From Actinostola sp. cb2023 (taxonomy: Eukaryota > Cnidaria > Anthozoa > Actiniaria > Actinostolidae): 64,000 nucleotides of DNA. Below, piece by piece: positions 41,099-53,144 of the stretch. The notes beneath the pieces were generated by a model. That model searched no databases and had not been told where the DNA came from. It saw only the letters and a list, made by a program, of their open reading frames with translations. The stretch is taken from assembly GCA_033675265.1 (NCBI GenBank), contig JAUJYZ010001397.1, positions 28,188-92,187 on the forward strand, given 5' to 3'. Numbering within the stretch: the first letter of the stretch is position 1; each line of letters opens with the position of its first letter. The translations under genes were made by a program, and so were the position numbers.

Positions 41099-41655
41099 CG
41101 GTGTCTGTATTAACCGGTGTGCGTATTAACCGGTGTCCGTATTAACCGGTGTCCAGATTAATCGGTGTCTGTATTAACCGGTGTCCGTATTAACTGATGT
41201 CGTATTAACCGATGTCCGTATTAACCGGTGTCCGTATTAACCGGTGTTCGTTTTAACCGGTGTCCGTGTTAACCGGTGTCCGTATTAACCGGTGTCCGTA
41301 TTAACCGGTGTCGGTATTAACCGGTGTCTGTATTAACCGGTGTCCGTATTAACCGGGTGTCTGTATAGTAACCGGTGTCCGTATTAACCGATGTCCGTAT
41401 TAACCGGTGTCCGTATTAACCGGTGTCCGTATTAACCGGTGTCGGTATTAACCGGTGTCTGTATTAACCGGTGTCCGTATTAACCGGGTGTCTGTATAGT
41501 AACCGGTGTCCGTATTAACCGGTGTCCGTATTAACCGGTGTCCGTATTAACCGGGTGTCTGTATATTAACCGGTGTCCGTATTAACCGGTGTCCGTATTA
41601 ACCGGTGTCCGTATTAACCGATGTCCGTATTCACCGTGCGGTATTAACCAGTCTG
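41099..41655 (+). repeat. ACCGGTGTC satellite block 2 (16-bp monomer)
   Basis: About 33 copies of the simple 16-bp monomer ACCGGTGTCCGTATTA with variants (ATGTCC, GGGTGTCTGTATAGT). It lacks the CCGA-extended partner of block 1, so it looks like the ancestral form. An internal segment of about 115 bp (41276-41390 against 41396-41510) is itself duplicated. Confidence 0.9.
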
Positions 41656-42493
41656 TTATGATTTGGCAGTCATTTGGGTGGGACAAATCAGTTTCCGGCC
41701 TAAAAAACTGGGATATCAGTATAATTTCGGAAAGATTATGTTTTGATCTGATCAAGAAAATGAAATAAATTTAATCCCTAGAAACAATAAAGAGAACTCA
41801 AAGCATATTTACAACTTGGTATATTTTGTTGTATTTATTTCTAGTGTTTAAACGTTGTGTTGTCAATTTCATGTCTCATTATGCACGTGTAACGTATTAC
41901 CAAATGGTAAAAATATGTTTTGTGTTTACGCTTCCCACCGGAAGAGTTTTAGAGCTGCATCAATAATATTTATACACAGTCATGTTCAATGGTAAAACTT
42001 TAAGATACATATATTTTTAAGCTCAAACTCCATGTACCAAGAAGCGTTTGATGGATTTGAAAATAGGTAATTTTTACGCGTTCGTTCAGATGCTACGATA
42101 GCATCTCAATTAGAGATCTAAAGAAATAGTTAGATTCAAAATCCCAAAGAGATTTTTAGTGTTTTGGAAAGAGGAAATAACACCTTTGTATATAGCAAAA
42201 TATTAGTTTCGTACAACCGTCGGTTTTTCTACGCGAACACATCGAAAATGCTTAATTTTCGCTTCGCGTCATCGTCGGCCGAAGGCTATTTTGAGGGAAT
42301 TTCGACTTTCTTCAATTTTGAAAAAAATAAAAAGCTCTTGAAGTTTTCGATACTATTTTTGGAAATGGTACACCAAAGGGGTTCTATTGGTGAAATAAAA
42401 CGAAATTCGATTTTTCGCAACTGTCCGCCGATTCTCGATATTTAGAGGCAGTGGCTCTTAATGGCTGTTGTATATCAGTAGAGGTAATCATAA

Positions 42494-42568
42494 GTGTGTT
42501 TTTCAAAGAGTATCAAAATTGCACGAGCCCGTAGGGCGAGTGCAATTTGAGCTCTTTGAAAAACACAC
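42494..42568. repeat. Hairpin in copy A
   Basis: GTGTGTTTTTCAAAGAG is mirrored by CTCTTTGAAAAACACAC, with an inner pair TTGCACGAGCC/GGGCGAGTGCAA. The same hairpin lies at 55760-55834 in copy B with one loop difference (GTAGGG against GTTGGG). Confidence 0.8.
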
Positions 42569-42769
42569 AAGTGCAAATTATTCCAAATTGAATGAGAAAT
42601 CGTATGATTACCAATTAATAATATTCATGAACAAAAAGTAATTTGCACTGCAGTGCAAATTAAAGGTAATTTTACTTTTCAACTGCACTGCTCTTAGTCA
42701 ATTAGAATCGAGCATTTTCTTCATGAATATTATTATACAGATAATCAGCATCTTACTCCAGAATTGAAT

Positions 42770-42970
42770 ATGCGAAATCTAGCTGAAGAATCATTTGCAG
42801 ACCAAGTCATCAAGATTGCTGTCAAGAATGGATGGATGTACGAGATGTTCACAGTAGAGTACGAGATAGATGTTACTGAAGTCTTTGATGAAGACTCTGT
42901 CAAAGGGAATATTTTACTTGACTTATTTACACAGCTGAATATTGTCTTACTTGCTGAAACCGTCTTCTAA
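42770..42970 (+). pseudogene. Copy A version of an unrecognised ORF, different 3' end
   Basis: From the ATG at about 42770 the sequence is identical to copy B over about 165 bases, encoding MRNLAEESFADQVIKIAVKN and an acidic continuation (VEYEIDVTEVFDED). It leaves the duplication at 42937 inside the reading frame and ends after 12 unrelated codons. So either the duplication breakpoint truncated a gene, or this copy acquired a new tail. No domain is recognised. Confidence 0.4.
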
Positions 42971-42973
42971 CTT

Positions 42974-43689
42974 GTATTTGTTATTTGAATATACGATTAG
43001 TAAGAAAATAGCATTTTATTGACTCTCGTTACGGGCTTGTTGTTGCCATAGCAACCTCAAAGTTGCATGAAAATTGACCAAATTCAAAGGCTTATTTTGG
43101 AGCGCAGATAAAATAACCCAAGTTAGTTTTCAAGTATGTTTAAAAACAACGTCTAAAGAAACCACATACGATGTTAGAAAAAAATCGGAACTATGGCACA
43201 TGGTAAAAATAATATTTGACATTTGGTCCTAAATCAGAGTTTTGTCAATTTAAAAATTATGCCCTTTTCTCGGACAATATTCCTCTTCCGTGATAAAGAT
43301 AAGAACAAACTATTAAGCTCTGGTAAGCAAGAAACACATACTTTTAGGGATTCTGGACTTTAAATGGTCTAGGTTTGTGTTTCTATGGACCACGAGACAA
43401 GTTACGAGTCACGGTTGACCGGTGTATATTTTGGTCAATTTCAGGCCTGAGACGGCACTTTTGGATTTTTCTCAAAAAGAAAAGTTATTTATGAGAAACA
43501 AATTACACTACGAATCATCCCTACCCTAGGGCTACCTAGAAACATATTATGAGAGAAATCGATTTTTTGAAACTGGCCGATTATTTGCGATTTTGCTTCA
43601 TAATAAGAGAACTTCTCTCTTAAATACATTATTTGGAACAGTCAGAGGTTGCCTGCGTCTCTTTTTCTACTATATATTTAATCTATATA
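42974..43689. other. No gene seen
   Basis: A/T-rich spacer outside the duplication, without recognisable ORF or repeats. Confidence 0.4.
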
Positions 43690-43943
43690 CAGCGATTTGC
43701 AAAAATTCTGTAAAAATCAATATCGATCGATATATCAATATATCGGGTGCATTGTGGGTAATTTTCATCATAAAATGGCTGAATAAGCCCTCTAAAGTTA
43801 ATTTGTTTCAATTGTTTTTTCACATACATACTACAAAGGTTTCAGGCTTTATAATAGCTCAAAACAAAGAATTAGGATTATGCAAATTACTATATATCGA
43901 TATATCGATATATTAAATTTTACAGAATTTTTGCAAATCGCTG
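43690..43943. mobile_element. Tc1/mariner-like MITE, 254 bp
   Basis: Inverted ends CAGCGATTTGCAAAAATTCT (to TGTAAAA) flanked by TA at 43688-43689 and 43944-43945. The interior has CGATATATCGATATAT palindromes. The small size and TA flanks fit a Tc1/mariner MITE. Confidence 0.65.
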
Positions 43944-43945
43944 TA

Positions 43946-44967
43946 TCTATCTATATCTATCTATATTGTAGTATTCGGGACAAATTTATTATATCAGTTG
44001 TCAGACTAGTCCATCCTAATGACACCATTCAGAACATCCACATCCACTGTAGCATTTTGTAGGAAATTGAAAGAGTAGTATACAATTCCTAAGAAACAGA
44101 ATGATGACTCCAACATTCAACACAAATGAGATACATATTTTGAATTACCATATTCTAGTGGAATTGCATGATACCAACAATTTCTCGCGAGAGAGGTTTG
44201 TTGTTCCTAAACATGGCAAAGAAATACAAATGAAATATACTATCAGCTCCAATCATTTGTTTGTCATTTCTCGTTTTCTAAAGTTGAAGCGGTTTTCTCT
44301 TGAAAACATTTCTAACTTTTCAGCTGAACTCCTATGCGTTAACGTAACATAATCGTTTTGTTTTATATACGGTGTATATTATAATTATAACCACATATAC
44401 ACGATTTATTAATATAAACACAGGGTTCAAACATACGGCGACGGATTTTCTTACGTTTTGTAACCCTTTGAATATGTTTATCGTTATTTCGAGACGGCTC
44501 GACCGAGGAAGAGTGTTTAACTGATGCATAATCCGAATTAATCTCAAGCAACGTAATGTCCTGAGCACGCACCCGAATTCAGTCCTACTTTTCCATGTTT
44601 TCTTTTTGGCGCCAAACGCCTTCAATACGTCTATTATAACTGTTTGCGCAAATTCCTCATGTTTATCAATTATACTTACATGTCTAAAGCATATTCACAC
44701 GACGATGATAAATAGTATTGATAATGTGGTTAACCGTTGCAGGTTTGTATATTAAGATCATGAATTTATACGTGCGGTCTCCAGCCAGAGCACGCAACCA
44801 CCAATTAAGGTGTTGTATTTTGTTGGGTTTTCCAAGGCAGCAAAAAAAAAAAACGCTTAGATACGAGGCGCCTTATTTCATAATCTATTTGTACATTTGA
44901 TACTCTTGTTTCAACATGTTAAACAACACAAAACGTAGATCAATAAGATTATTGTAGGTTGTGTTAA
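43946..44967. other. No gene seen
   Basis: (TCTA)n microsatellite just after 43946, then A/T-rich sequence. Several short frames on both strands (44101-44352, 44332-44625) show no domain, splice context or conservation I can judge. Confidence 0.35.
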
Positions 44968-45447
44968 AGGAGAACTGAAGCCTAAATTTATATTTAAATA
45001 AAAACAAAGAGAATGTTGTGTACATTCATTTTCTAAATGAATTTTCAATTTTTTTTATTTTTATGGAGAAGAAACTTGAGTTTTAATTGTAAAAAGACAT
45101 GGAATACCGCTGAATCGAGCGCGGCTCACTTCAGTAATTATTCCCCATGTCTGACGTCACCTACCCCAAGGGAAAGTGCAATCACAATGTAGAGTAATTA
45201 TAAGTGCATTGTATTTTCTTGTACCCGAAATAATGTTGTGAACGAATTTTAATATTCCCCATAAACGACATCACAAACAAAAAGAATTGAGCCGACGGTA
45301 AAACGGCAAAATGGCAGATGATATTCCATATTGATCGTAAATTATGATGATATCTAAGAAAGATTTGCAAAAATTAATACTCAAGTAATGCTAATATAAG
45401 ACATATCTAACTTTCTTGAGAAAATAAATGTTGTCTTCAGTTCCCCT
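44968..45447. mobile_element. TTAA MITE, 480 bp
   Basis: TTAA at 44964-44967 and 45448-45451. Inverted ends AGGAGAACTGAAG and the mirror of CTTCAGTTCCCCT. Non-coding interior. Confidence 0.7.
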
Positions 45448-45451
45448 TTAA

Positions 45452-47859
45452 CGGATTAATCGGTGAGTACTTCGGGTCTGCATATGACGACTGATGTATG
45501 ATATTAAGTAAAGATTGTGTAAACAATATATACACCGAACGCGTATTCGCGCGTTTCTTAGGGAGAGGGGATCTTCATACATTTGCCTTATTAGATGAGC
45601 GGTCTTAAGAGTAACTGTCAGCAAAAATCAGACATATTCGGAAATATGTGGCACAAGTCGAAAAATCGATTTGTCTCATATTTTAGACATAGGTAAAACA
45701 AACCACTGTATAGTTTGTTTGGCGAAATATGGCTTTGTTTTCGAGAAAAATGATAAAAATAGTTTTCGCCTCAATTTGACCCTTTGCCCGCCGATAATTT
45801 ATGTCAACTTTAAAAGCGTCTCACGTCAAAACTATATAATCTAGCGAACTAATGGAACTACCTGTGCCTGAGTGATATCTTAACTTCTACTTGGTGGAGT
45901 TTTGGCGGCTTTTTGGCGGCTTTTTATCGAAGGTTTCGAATTTTTCTAAATTTATTTCCGAAGCATATATTTTACTACAATAAAAGTAGGGTAAAAACAA
46001 AATATATTTTCCATGTGCTACGCAAAATTATTATCCCAAAACAAGGTATTGTAAAGTTGAAATGATGTGCTGTTAGGATCCTTTAAAATTTGGTTGGGTA
46101 AATTCTTTTGCGTGATGCTTCAGAGCTTCAAAGTTTCGAGAAATTCACCTAAATTACCCGTCGGCGAGATCATGCGATTTGCATAATTGTACAGAGTTCG
46201 ACACGGGAACCCTGCATTTTGTATTTGACCCTCTGGTCCAACCTAGTCCTAGCTTTGAGCGATGTTGTGGACAAATTGACCAAGTATCTATGTTTGCAGG
46301 ATTTGAAAACATACCCGAGCGCGACACAGAATGAATTCGACTTTATTTCCGGGACCTGAAGAGGTAGTAAAACAACTTGTGTGCTGCTGTTTCCTAGCCT
46401 CCTAAAGCAGACCCGTGTCCAGGCTTCAGTTTTACTTCGCTGGCCACTGGATCTGCTCAGATGAGCCATACATTCCTTTCCAGTGGATTAGCCAATCAGA
46501 ACGAACCTCTTAAATCTGTGGTGGTGCGGACTTTGACCTCTATGGACTTCCACGAACAAACATCACGTGAACTGACAGTTCGTACTGGAGTTTGAAGAGT
46601 GTTTTCAAGCTAGCGATGTGATGTTTTCCAAAATTCAACAGTTGAATATCCATCAGCAAAAGTCAATCGATCCGAGCCATTTATTTTGAACAAAAGGATT
46701 TGTTCGTCAACTTCCGTGTCAGACTTGAAGGTACAGAGGTTCATGTTGCTGATGAAAGTCACAAAAACCTTGCTCTTGGATGCAGATAGCGATGAGTAAG
46801 AGAAGGGAATGGCAGTGTGATTTATCGGACTTGTATTGGACTACAGTTTACCGAAAGAAATTTGGCGTTATGTCTAGTTTCGAGAGATTTACGAGCATTT
46901 GAGTGGGACCATGTGAGTTCGCTGGCGACCATGAGTGACCTACCTTCTATATTTTCTTACTGGTAGGGAATTTTTTTTTAAACCGCCGTAACTCTCTCAA
47001 TTTCAAGCGGAATGGCCTAGAAATTCCTACAGAGGTAAAGGACAACACAAGGAACAAGTACGAGTCGAATAAAGGCAAACGATTTTTTATTTATTTATTC
47101 AAGTACACCAGAACAAGAAAGCCTATACATTTACTGTATTTACGCCACTGATACTGAGCTTGGGCTACCTGTGGTTGCACACGATAAAAGAGGAACTATA
47201 CAAGTGTCGTTTCGGTCTTTTCTGTCGTCGTTCCGATCATGCCCACAGCTATCTCCAACAAACGATGTGAACGAACAGTAGACATCTTCCATATGTTCAG
47301 TTAGTTAGACTAACTAGACATAATGCGCAATGACACAAGCGATTCTAGGAACAAATGTTTCTAATTAGTCAATTTCATTGTCTTGTTTGGCTGCGAGCCG
47401 GGTTGCCGTTTATTGGTCGTTTTATTTCAAAATTCACTACCTGAGTGATCGTCCGAATTAGATTCCCGACCTCGAAATATATAATAACTCTTTTTTCATC
47501 TTTATCAATGAAAACTAACTATAAAAGTTTTAAGAGAAAGATACAAATTCAGACAAACAAAACATTGGCATTGTTCGTCTATATTACCCAATTAATGAGT
47601 GCTAGAAAAATGATGGTGTATACCAAAAGATAAAGCCTTTTCAAAGTTAGGTAGAAATAGCTAATGTTCCAAATTTATTTCGTCTTTCAGCATTGTTGAG
47701 TATTGATCTACAGGACATTTTACGATATTATTTTTACGATATTATTTCTACGATATTGTTCTGAATAAGTCGGGTACTCTTAAATTTACAATTGAATTTT
47801 CTAATAAATTAATTCTAACATACATGAATTGTATGAATTGAAATGAGATTAATTTGAAA
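45452..47859. other. 2.4-kb spacer without a supported gene
   Basis: No ORF with a recognisable domain. The stretch 46180-46600 has higher GC and might contain host exons, but I could not place splice sites or a frame. A duplicated TTTTGGCGGC word occurs at 45899-45922. Short microsatellites only. Confidence 0.35.
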
Positions 47860-48605
47860 TGGGAAATGATACTTATTTGGAAATGAGATTTATTTGAAAT
47901 GAATGGGGAAATAAGATTCATTTGAAATGGGATGTAACAGTCATTTGAAATGCGAATTGAGATTCATTTAAAATGGGAAATGAGACTCATTTGAAATAGG
48001 AAATGAGATTAATTTGAAATAGGAAATTAGATTCATTTGAAATGCTGATGTGACAGCCATTTGAAATAGGAATTAAGATTCATTTGAAATGGGAAAATAA
48101 ATTCATTTGAAATGGGAAATGAGATTCATTTGAAATGGGAAAATAAATTCATTTGAAATAGAAATTAAGATTCATTTGAAATGGGAAAATAAATTCATTT
48201 GAAATGGGAAATGAGATTCATTTGAAATGGGAAAATAAATTCATTTGAAATGGATGGGAAATGAGATTCATTTGAAATGGGAAAATAAATTCATTTGAAA
48301 TGTATGGGAAATGAAATTCATTTGAAATGGATGGGAAATGAGATTCATTTGAAATGGGAAATGAGATTCATTTGAAATGGCAAATGAGATTCATTTGAAA
48401 TGGATGGGAAATGAGATTCATTTGAAATGGATGGGAAATGAGATTCATTTGAAATGGGAAAATAAATTCATTTGAAATGGATGGGAAATGAAATTCATTT
48501 GAAATGGATGGGAAATGAGATTCATTTGAAATGGGAAATGAAATTCATTTGAAATAGGAAATGAGATTCATTTGAAATGGATGGGAAATGAGATTCATTT
48601 GAAAC
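47860..48605 (+). repeat. ATTTGAAATGGGAAATGAG minisatellite
   Basis: About 30 copies of a 22-24-bp unit (GAGATTCATTTGAAATGGGA) with variants AATAAATTC and GGATGGGAAATG. Variant types alternate in runs, indicating higher-order copying. Ends at 48605 just before a hairpin. Confidence 0.92.
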
Positions 48606-48623
48606 CTTGATGAATGCTTCCAG

Positions 48624-48660
48624 CAACGAATTTATCGTGCTTCGCACGATAAATTTGTGA
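48624..48660. repeat. Short palindrome at the end of the minisatellite
   Basis: CGAATTTATCGTGC TTCG GCACGATAAATTTG-like stem with a TTCG loop (overlapping GC). A compact hairpin of about 15-bp stem. Confidence 0.65.
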
Positions 48661-48672
48661 AAAAATGAACAT

Positions 48673-48897
48673 TTACCTAGTTATTTCGCTTGATAAACAC
48701 CAATCAAAAAACGAACTCGGAACAACATGCTGTTGGAAGGGAATGACGCTGGCCATACGTACAGCAGTACAGAAATCATCGCTCACTAGCCCACGATCGT
48801 GAGATATGAACCGATTAATAGAACCCGGGAACACTCGTCCACTTGTACACAGGAAGTCCACAAGATTAGTGTCGCTGCTCGCTGGGGCTCGCAGCAA
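48673..48897 (-). other. Unassigned 74-codon open frame
   Basis: Minus-strand frame with protein-like composition (VDFLCTSGRVFPGSINRFIS) and no recognisable domain. It lies downstream of the PAN/F5-8C exons on the same strand but does not look like the end of an F5/8C domain. It could be a later exon of that gene or chance. Confidence 0.2.
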
Positions 48898-49491
48898 TTA
48901 TTATAATTATCATTATTACCTACGTGTCACAATTACAGTTTTGTATTAAACGTAAAATGAAGTTCCATGCAGAGTTTCTCGGGGATATTAATAATAATAA
49001 CTACTTAATAATATTAGTTTCAAATACGCCTTACAAAGTATATGATAAAACCTCCTGTTTTGAATAGTTTTGTTCCATCCCATTCAAGCGTCCCCAACTG
49101 TAGTGACTAATATGGCGGACATAACTACATTGATATATTTATGTTTGCATATACGCATTACTAATTGCAGTATTATACTAGTTACCAGGTTTATGCGAAA
49201 TTCCACAGTCATGCAAAACGAATATAACTGCTCTATTTCATGCATCACACTGAACAGCCATATATCTCGGCTCTCATTGAGATATGATAAACCCATTCCA
49301 TGATAACAAATCGTATGTACTGTGTCTTGATCTTTTCAGCAAGTCTATTTGTAACTACAGTGTTGAGATCTGTATTTGCTTGGAAAACCTTGTGATCAAG
49401 AAGAACGCATGGCTAAATTAATATTGTTAATTAATTATATTAATCACATTAATAAATAATTAAAAAATAGCAGTTGCCCAATCATCCTTAC

Positions 49492-50500
49492 CTTCACTCC
49501 ACCGTTCACTTGGTATTCCACAAACACGTTGTTGTTGTTCTTATATGACAGCTTGTACTTTGTTACATATTGGTGGTTACTGTAGTACGGTCTTCCTTGG
49601 GTGGCTACCATGGTAACATAAGTAATGGCACCAAGACCTACTTGTAGGTACTGACCTACTTGATTGGATGCTGCCGACCAACAACCAACATCTAAAGCAA
49701 CGTTGTATGGCATGGCGGGATAGTTATCGAGCCGCGCTCTCCAGGCCTCGTGCCCACCGCTTCCATACTCAGAAGAAGCCGTTATATATGAGTTTAGAAT
49801 CTTTCCAGACTTCATGCCCAGAGCTGAAGAACACTCTAACGGAGATACAATATATGAAACACATTGAATTTCCACTTCTCTCTATATACCCACCTCTCCA
49901 GTCCCTGTTTGTACTCCCCATCTTCAGTCGCTATCGGTACGTACCCACCTCATTGATCAGATTGCTATCCCTACGAATCCCCCCTCCCCCCATCCCTTGC
50001 CTGCTTTCCCTACGACTCCTTGCATGCATCCCTTGCCTGCTATCCCTACATACTCCGGCTTTCTCCGTTTTCTCCCTCTGTGTTGATAAAATGAAGCATC
50101 ACCCACCTCGACAGAAAACGTCCTGAGTTTTTTTGTTCATCACACAGATTTGACCATCGCTGCAATATTTGTCGCTGCACACATCTTTGGTGCGATCATT
50201 TATCCTGATATAAGTCCCGTCCACGTCATAGACTAAATCTACTGGACTTGATAGATGAGTTGCCTTGTTCAGCTGGCACATTTTCTTTTGATGGTAGTAG
50301 TTGACACTGTAACAACCCATGTGGGAGGTACATTTCTGTGTACACTCATCTTGGTTTCGAACCAGTGATGACGTCAAGACGTTGTTTTGAAGGACGAACT
50401 TGTTTTGTTTGTACGTCGAGGGACAATCGGTGGAGAAAGCGAAGGTAAGAAGAAACAATGCGACAAGAAACTGGAAGAATCGTCTCATTTCGCACCTCAT
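49492..50500 (-). CDS. Secreted PAN/Apple plus F5/8C (discoidin) protein, first two exons
   Basis: Exon 1 (50500-50107) encodes a signal peptide (RRFFQFLVALFLLTFAFS; the second Met at 50488 is the better start). A PAN/Apple domain follows, with cysteines in DECTQKCTSHMGCYSVNYY and KKMCQLNKA, and then a short EGF-like piece (CSDKYCSDGQICVMNKKT). It ends at the donor CGAG|GTGGGT. Exon 2 (49835-49492) starts after CTCCGTTAG and restores phase. It encodes most of an F5/8C domain: CSSALGMKSGKI, ITASSEYG, LDNYPAM, GCWSAASN, YLQVGLGAITYVTMVATQGR. It ends at the donor AAG|GTAAGG, so at least one further exon is expected outside what I can identify. Such proteins bind cell-surface or matrix carbohydrates or lipids. 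The mix of domains is common in cnidarians. Confidence 0.8.
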
Positions 50501-50640
50501 ATTTTCACTAAAAACAAATACTAGCTGTCAGAACGTTAAAATAACATTCAAGTAACTGGTACTTTACAAGCTATTTATAGTGAGTTACAACTGGTTGTCT
50601 ATCAGAATCATTGTCAGTTTGTTGAAGGTTAGTGATTGGC
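50501..50640 (-). promoter_or_regulatory. Upstream region of the PAN/F5-8C gene
   Basis: 140 bp between the first exon and the left edge of duplication copy B. TATTTATAG-like A/T stretch near 50571-50580 could serve as a core promoter (CTATAAATA on the minus strand). Not otherwise supported. Confidence 0.3.
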
Positions 50641-50932
50641 TATAATAGTAAAGTGATTCTAGATTACAAAAGTGAAACACGAAACTGATTCCGGCGTAAG
50701 GCAATCTAAAGATTTGTCAAGCTGGAGTTTGAGATACTTTGCCAAATGTTATTCTGTTAGATGGTAAATTTATAAAATAGCAAAATTTAAGAATTTCTAA
50801 CGAAGTTTATTGTGGTTGTGCATGGTAGATAAGTAAATAGAAATAAATGAAAAAAATATGTGGCTAATACCCCATTCACACCAAGGCTTAATTAAACATG
50901 GTTTAAGGAGGTTTAACTAAACAGGTTTAGCA

Positions 50933-50990
50933 AATTATCTACAGACTAAACTGTCCTTTACATAAAGGGCAGTTTAGTCTGTAGATAATT
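50933..50990. repeat. 58-bp palindrome private to copy B
   Basis: AATTATCTACAGACTAAACTG is separated by a 16-bp loop (TCCTTTACATAAAGGG) from its exact reverse complement. Copy A lacks it at the matching place (about 1253). Insertion or gene-conversion origin is unclear. Confidence 0.8.
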
Positions 50991-52502
50991 ATGTTGCACA
51001 TTATAAATTCCAGGTTGTTTGATTGTCTTGAAATTAGATGCCCTCGAATTAGAGAAGCGAGAATAAACTTAGTTTAACTAAACAAGGTTTGGTGTGAATG
51101 AGGTATAAGTCTCCCCGATTAGTCTTGGCACTTGTGCCAAACTAGAAGCTTGCCAGACTTCAATAAAGTTATTATTATTATTACGGTAAAGTATGTCTAA
51201 TGCCGTGTTTACACTTGAGCGCTCTACCAAGGTACAAATCAGAAAACTATTGTTTGTTGCGTGGTGACCACTCAACAAACACTAACAAATTGCCGATGAG
51301 TTTATTAATAATCAACTTAATTTTCAGAGGGTGACACGTCCATTCCATGTCTATAATCTTTGCCCTTAATTTATCCTCAGTTGTAATCTTGTATCTATGT
51401 CATCATGTAAACTTTTACTATCAGTATGGAGAGAAATAAATTCAATTAGTCAATGACAACGGGGTGACACGTAACAGTTCCCACTGACAAATCACTGTGC
51501 ATTCATTATGCTGCCTTATAACCAAGCACACTAAACATGTCTATAATCTAACGATCTTCTCTATTACAAGTTTACAAGTTTTTTTATTCTAATGAGGTAC
51601 AGCATTATTTTTTACTTCAACGGCATAAAGTATTTTCAAATTAAAAAAATTGATATTTAAAACGTCGCATCCTTTTCTCATAATTATTACGGTATGTATT
51701 TTATCAGCTGCTACAATTGCAGCGCATAATCTTCCGTCCCAAGCAGTGACTCATAAAAAATACCTTAAAGTAAAGTACCCAAATTCGGTGATCAAATTGT
51801 CGGTTCCACAGAACACATTTGGCCCACACAACAAAATTGTATAGAAAAAAATACAATTATTTTCAACTATTCAACTATTTTTATCAAGAAAGAAAAACCA
51901 ATGAGCTTTAGGATTTAAAAAATATATATATTTGTTTAAACAATTAAAATTTCAATATCTGGCTTATGCAAGTTGTTATTTGGCTAAAAGCAATCAAAGT
52001 CAATAGGAAAAAAAAATCTTAATGATTTACCTACCTCTATTTTATCCCTGCAAAACTTTGAATATTACTTTGTATTTGCAGTATGCTTTCACCAGTCCAG
52101 AACCAGCGCAGATGTTCGCCGTCTTTGTGACTTTGTAGACGGCGTTTGAAACACTATATATTGTAGAATATATACTGATCCTTTAAGAAAAGATTTAGAA
52201 CCTACATGTCGGTATAGATTTAGAACCTACATGTCGGTATGAATTCTCCTTCCAAACAGCGTTCAGTGTCGATTACGGCAACGTTTGCATAAATAAAACA
52301 TGTATTCAGAAACGTGAGTAGCACCTCGCGTCCTCAGTTTTGTGTCACCTGTCACGTAACTTAAGTTTACACACAAAATTAAAGACCATCAATAATATCA
52401 GGCATAGAGAGTAAATGTGAAAAGTTTGAATGAATTTAGTAAATAGGAAGAATTATGAGGGGGGCATAAGGAGGGTCCGAAAACTGCACATAAAAACGTT
52501 AA

Positions 52503-53144
52503 AGGGGCCGGACTAGCACGTAAATTTGTCAAATTTTAGTTTTCCGAATTCAAATGATTTCATATCAAGTAAGTTATCAATTTTTTAACTAATGTTTTCA
52601 TTTAAGTGAGATTGCGTTGAAAAAAATCAATTTAAAACAGCATTAAAATCGCTGTCCGCCATTATTGAAGTGTCGCTTAAACGGCCCGCGTAATTCAGTC
52701 GGTCAGGTCTCCGTATCTCTGTACAAAAGTCCGGGCTATTGTTCTATTGTCGTTCTATGTATTTGTTTTAACATAAAAAAAACAATAGCCAGGACAATTT
52801 GCAGCATGAAGACCTTGCCTTTGTATCCGTGACGTCACTTACTCCAAACACTCAACACAAATCGATTGATTGAGAGGAAGATCTGGAAGATGTGCCAAGC
52901 GATCAACTCGATTCGTCGAATTTTTTAGATTCTTCAGATATTCCCGCGCGCTGACTTCACTTTCGAATAATATATTCGCCAAATTAGTTTTTTTGGGTTG
53001 AGTAAGTGACGTCACTTCCTGACGTGCAGTTTTAAATCGCAAATTTATAGAACTTCTCGTTGGAATATTGGAATTTTTATAATGGCACTGTTTGAGGGGA
53101 CTAAAGTATTTAAATTTGGACGTATTTTACGTGCTAGTCCCCCT
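52503..53144. mobile_element. TTAA MITE, copy B version (642 bp)
   Basis: TTAA at 52499-52502 and 53145-53148; inverted ends AGGGGCCGGACTAGCACGTA and the mirror. Intact counterpart of the enlarged element 14816-16503. Confidence 0.75.

Larger units (their letters stand above)
37860..42457. mobile_element. Non-autonomous TTAA element with 690-bp inverted repeats and satellite core
   Basis: Flanked by TTAA (37856-37859, 42458-42461); copy B has the single site at 55724-55727. Terminal inverted repeats start GAGCCACTGCCTCTAAATAT and run about 690 bp (37860-38552 and 41770-42457). The interior is dominated by ACCGGTGTC satellite. No transposase is visible. A TTAA duplication suggests mobilisation by a piggyBac-type enzyme, but the very long repeats are unlike ordinary MITEs. 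A 93-residue frame in the right arm (42164-42445) looks fortuitous. Confidence 0.85.
205..42937 (+). repeat. Segmental duplication copy A (insertion-loaded)
   Basis: This block is the first copy of a direct duplication whose second copy is 50641-56207. Matching stretches run in the same order and orientation: 211-390, 1156-1336, 2000-2385, 9189-9276, 13802-15343, 16123-16664, 18651-19630, 20617-21071, 36862-37859 and 42458-42937 all have close counterparts in copy B. By eye the matches are near-identical, with scattered substitutions and small indels. The intervening parts of copy A are absent from copy B and most have transposon termini. Copy A ends at 42937, where the two copies diverge inside an open reading frame. 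The left boundary near 205 is where similarity becomes visible. Confidence 0.85.

Noticed and set aside
42164..42445. 93-codon frame in the right arm of the TTAA element
   Set aside because: No domain; the mirrored left arm does not preserve it clearly and composition follows the A/T-rich repeat.
46170..46469. 99-codon minus-strand frame
   Set aside because: Higher GC than its surroundings but no recognisable domain and no consistent splice sites.
47860..48605. Possible CRISPR or coding repeat
   Set aside because: Contiguous head-to-tail minisatellite without unique spacers.
51077..51278. Short minus-strand frame through the half palindrome
   Set aside because: Consists of MITE arm and A/T repeat sequence.
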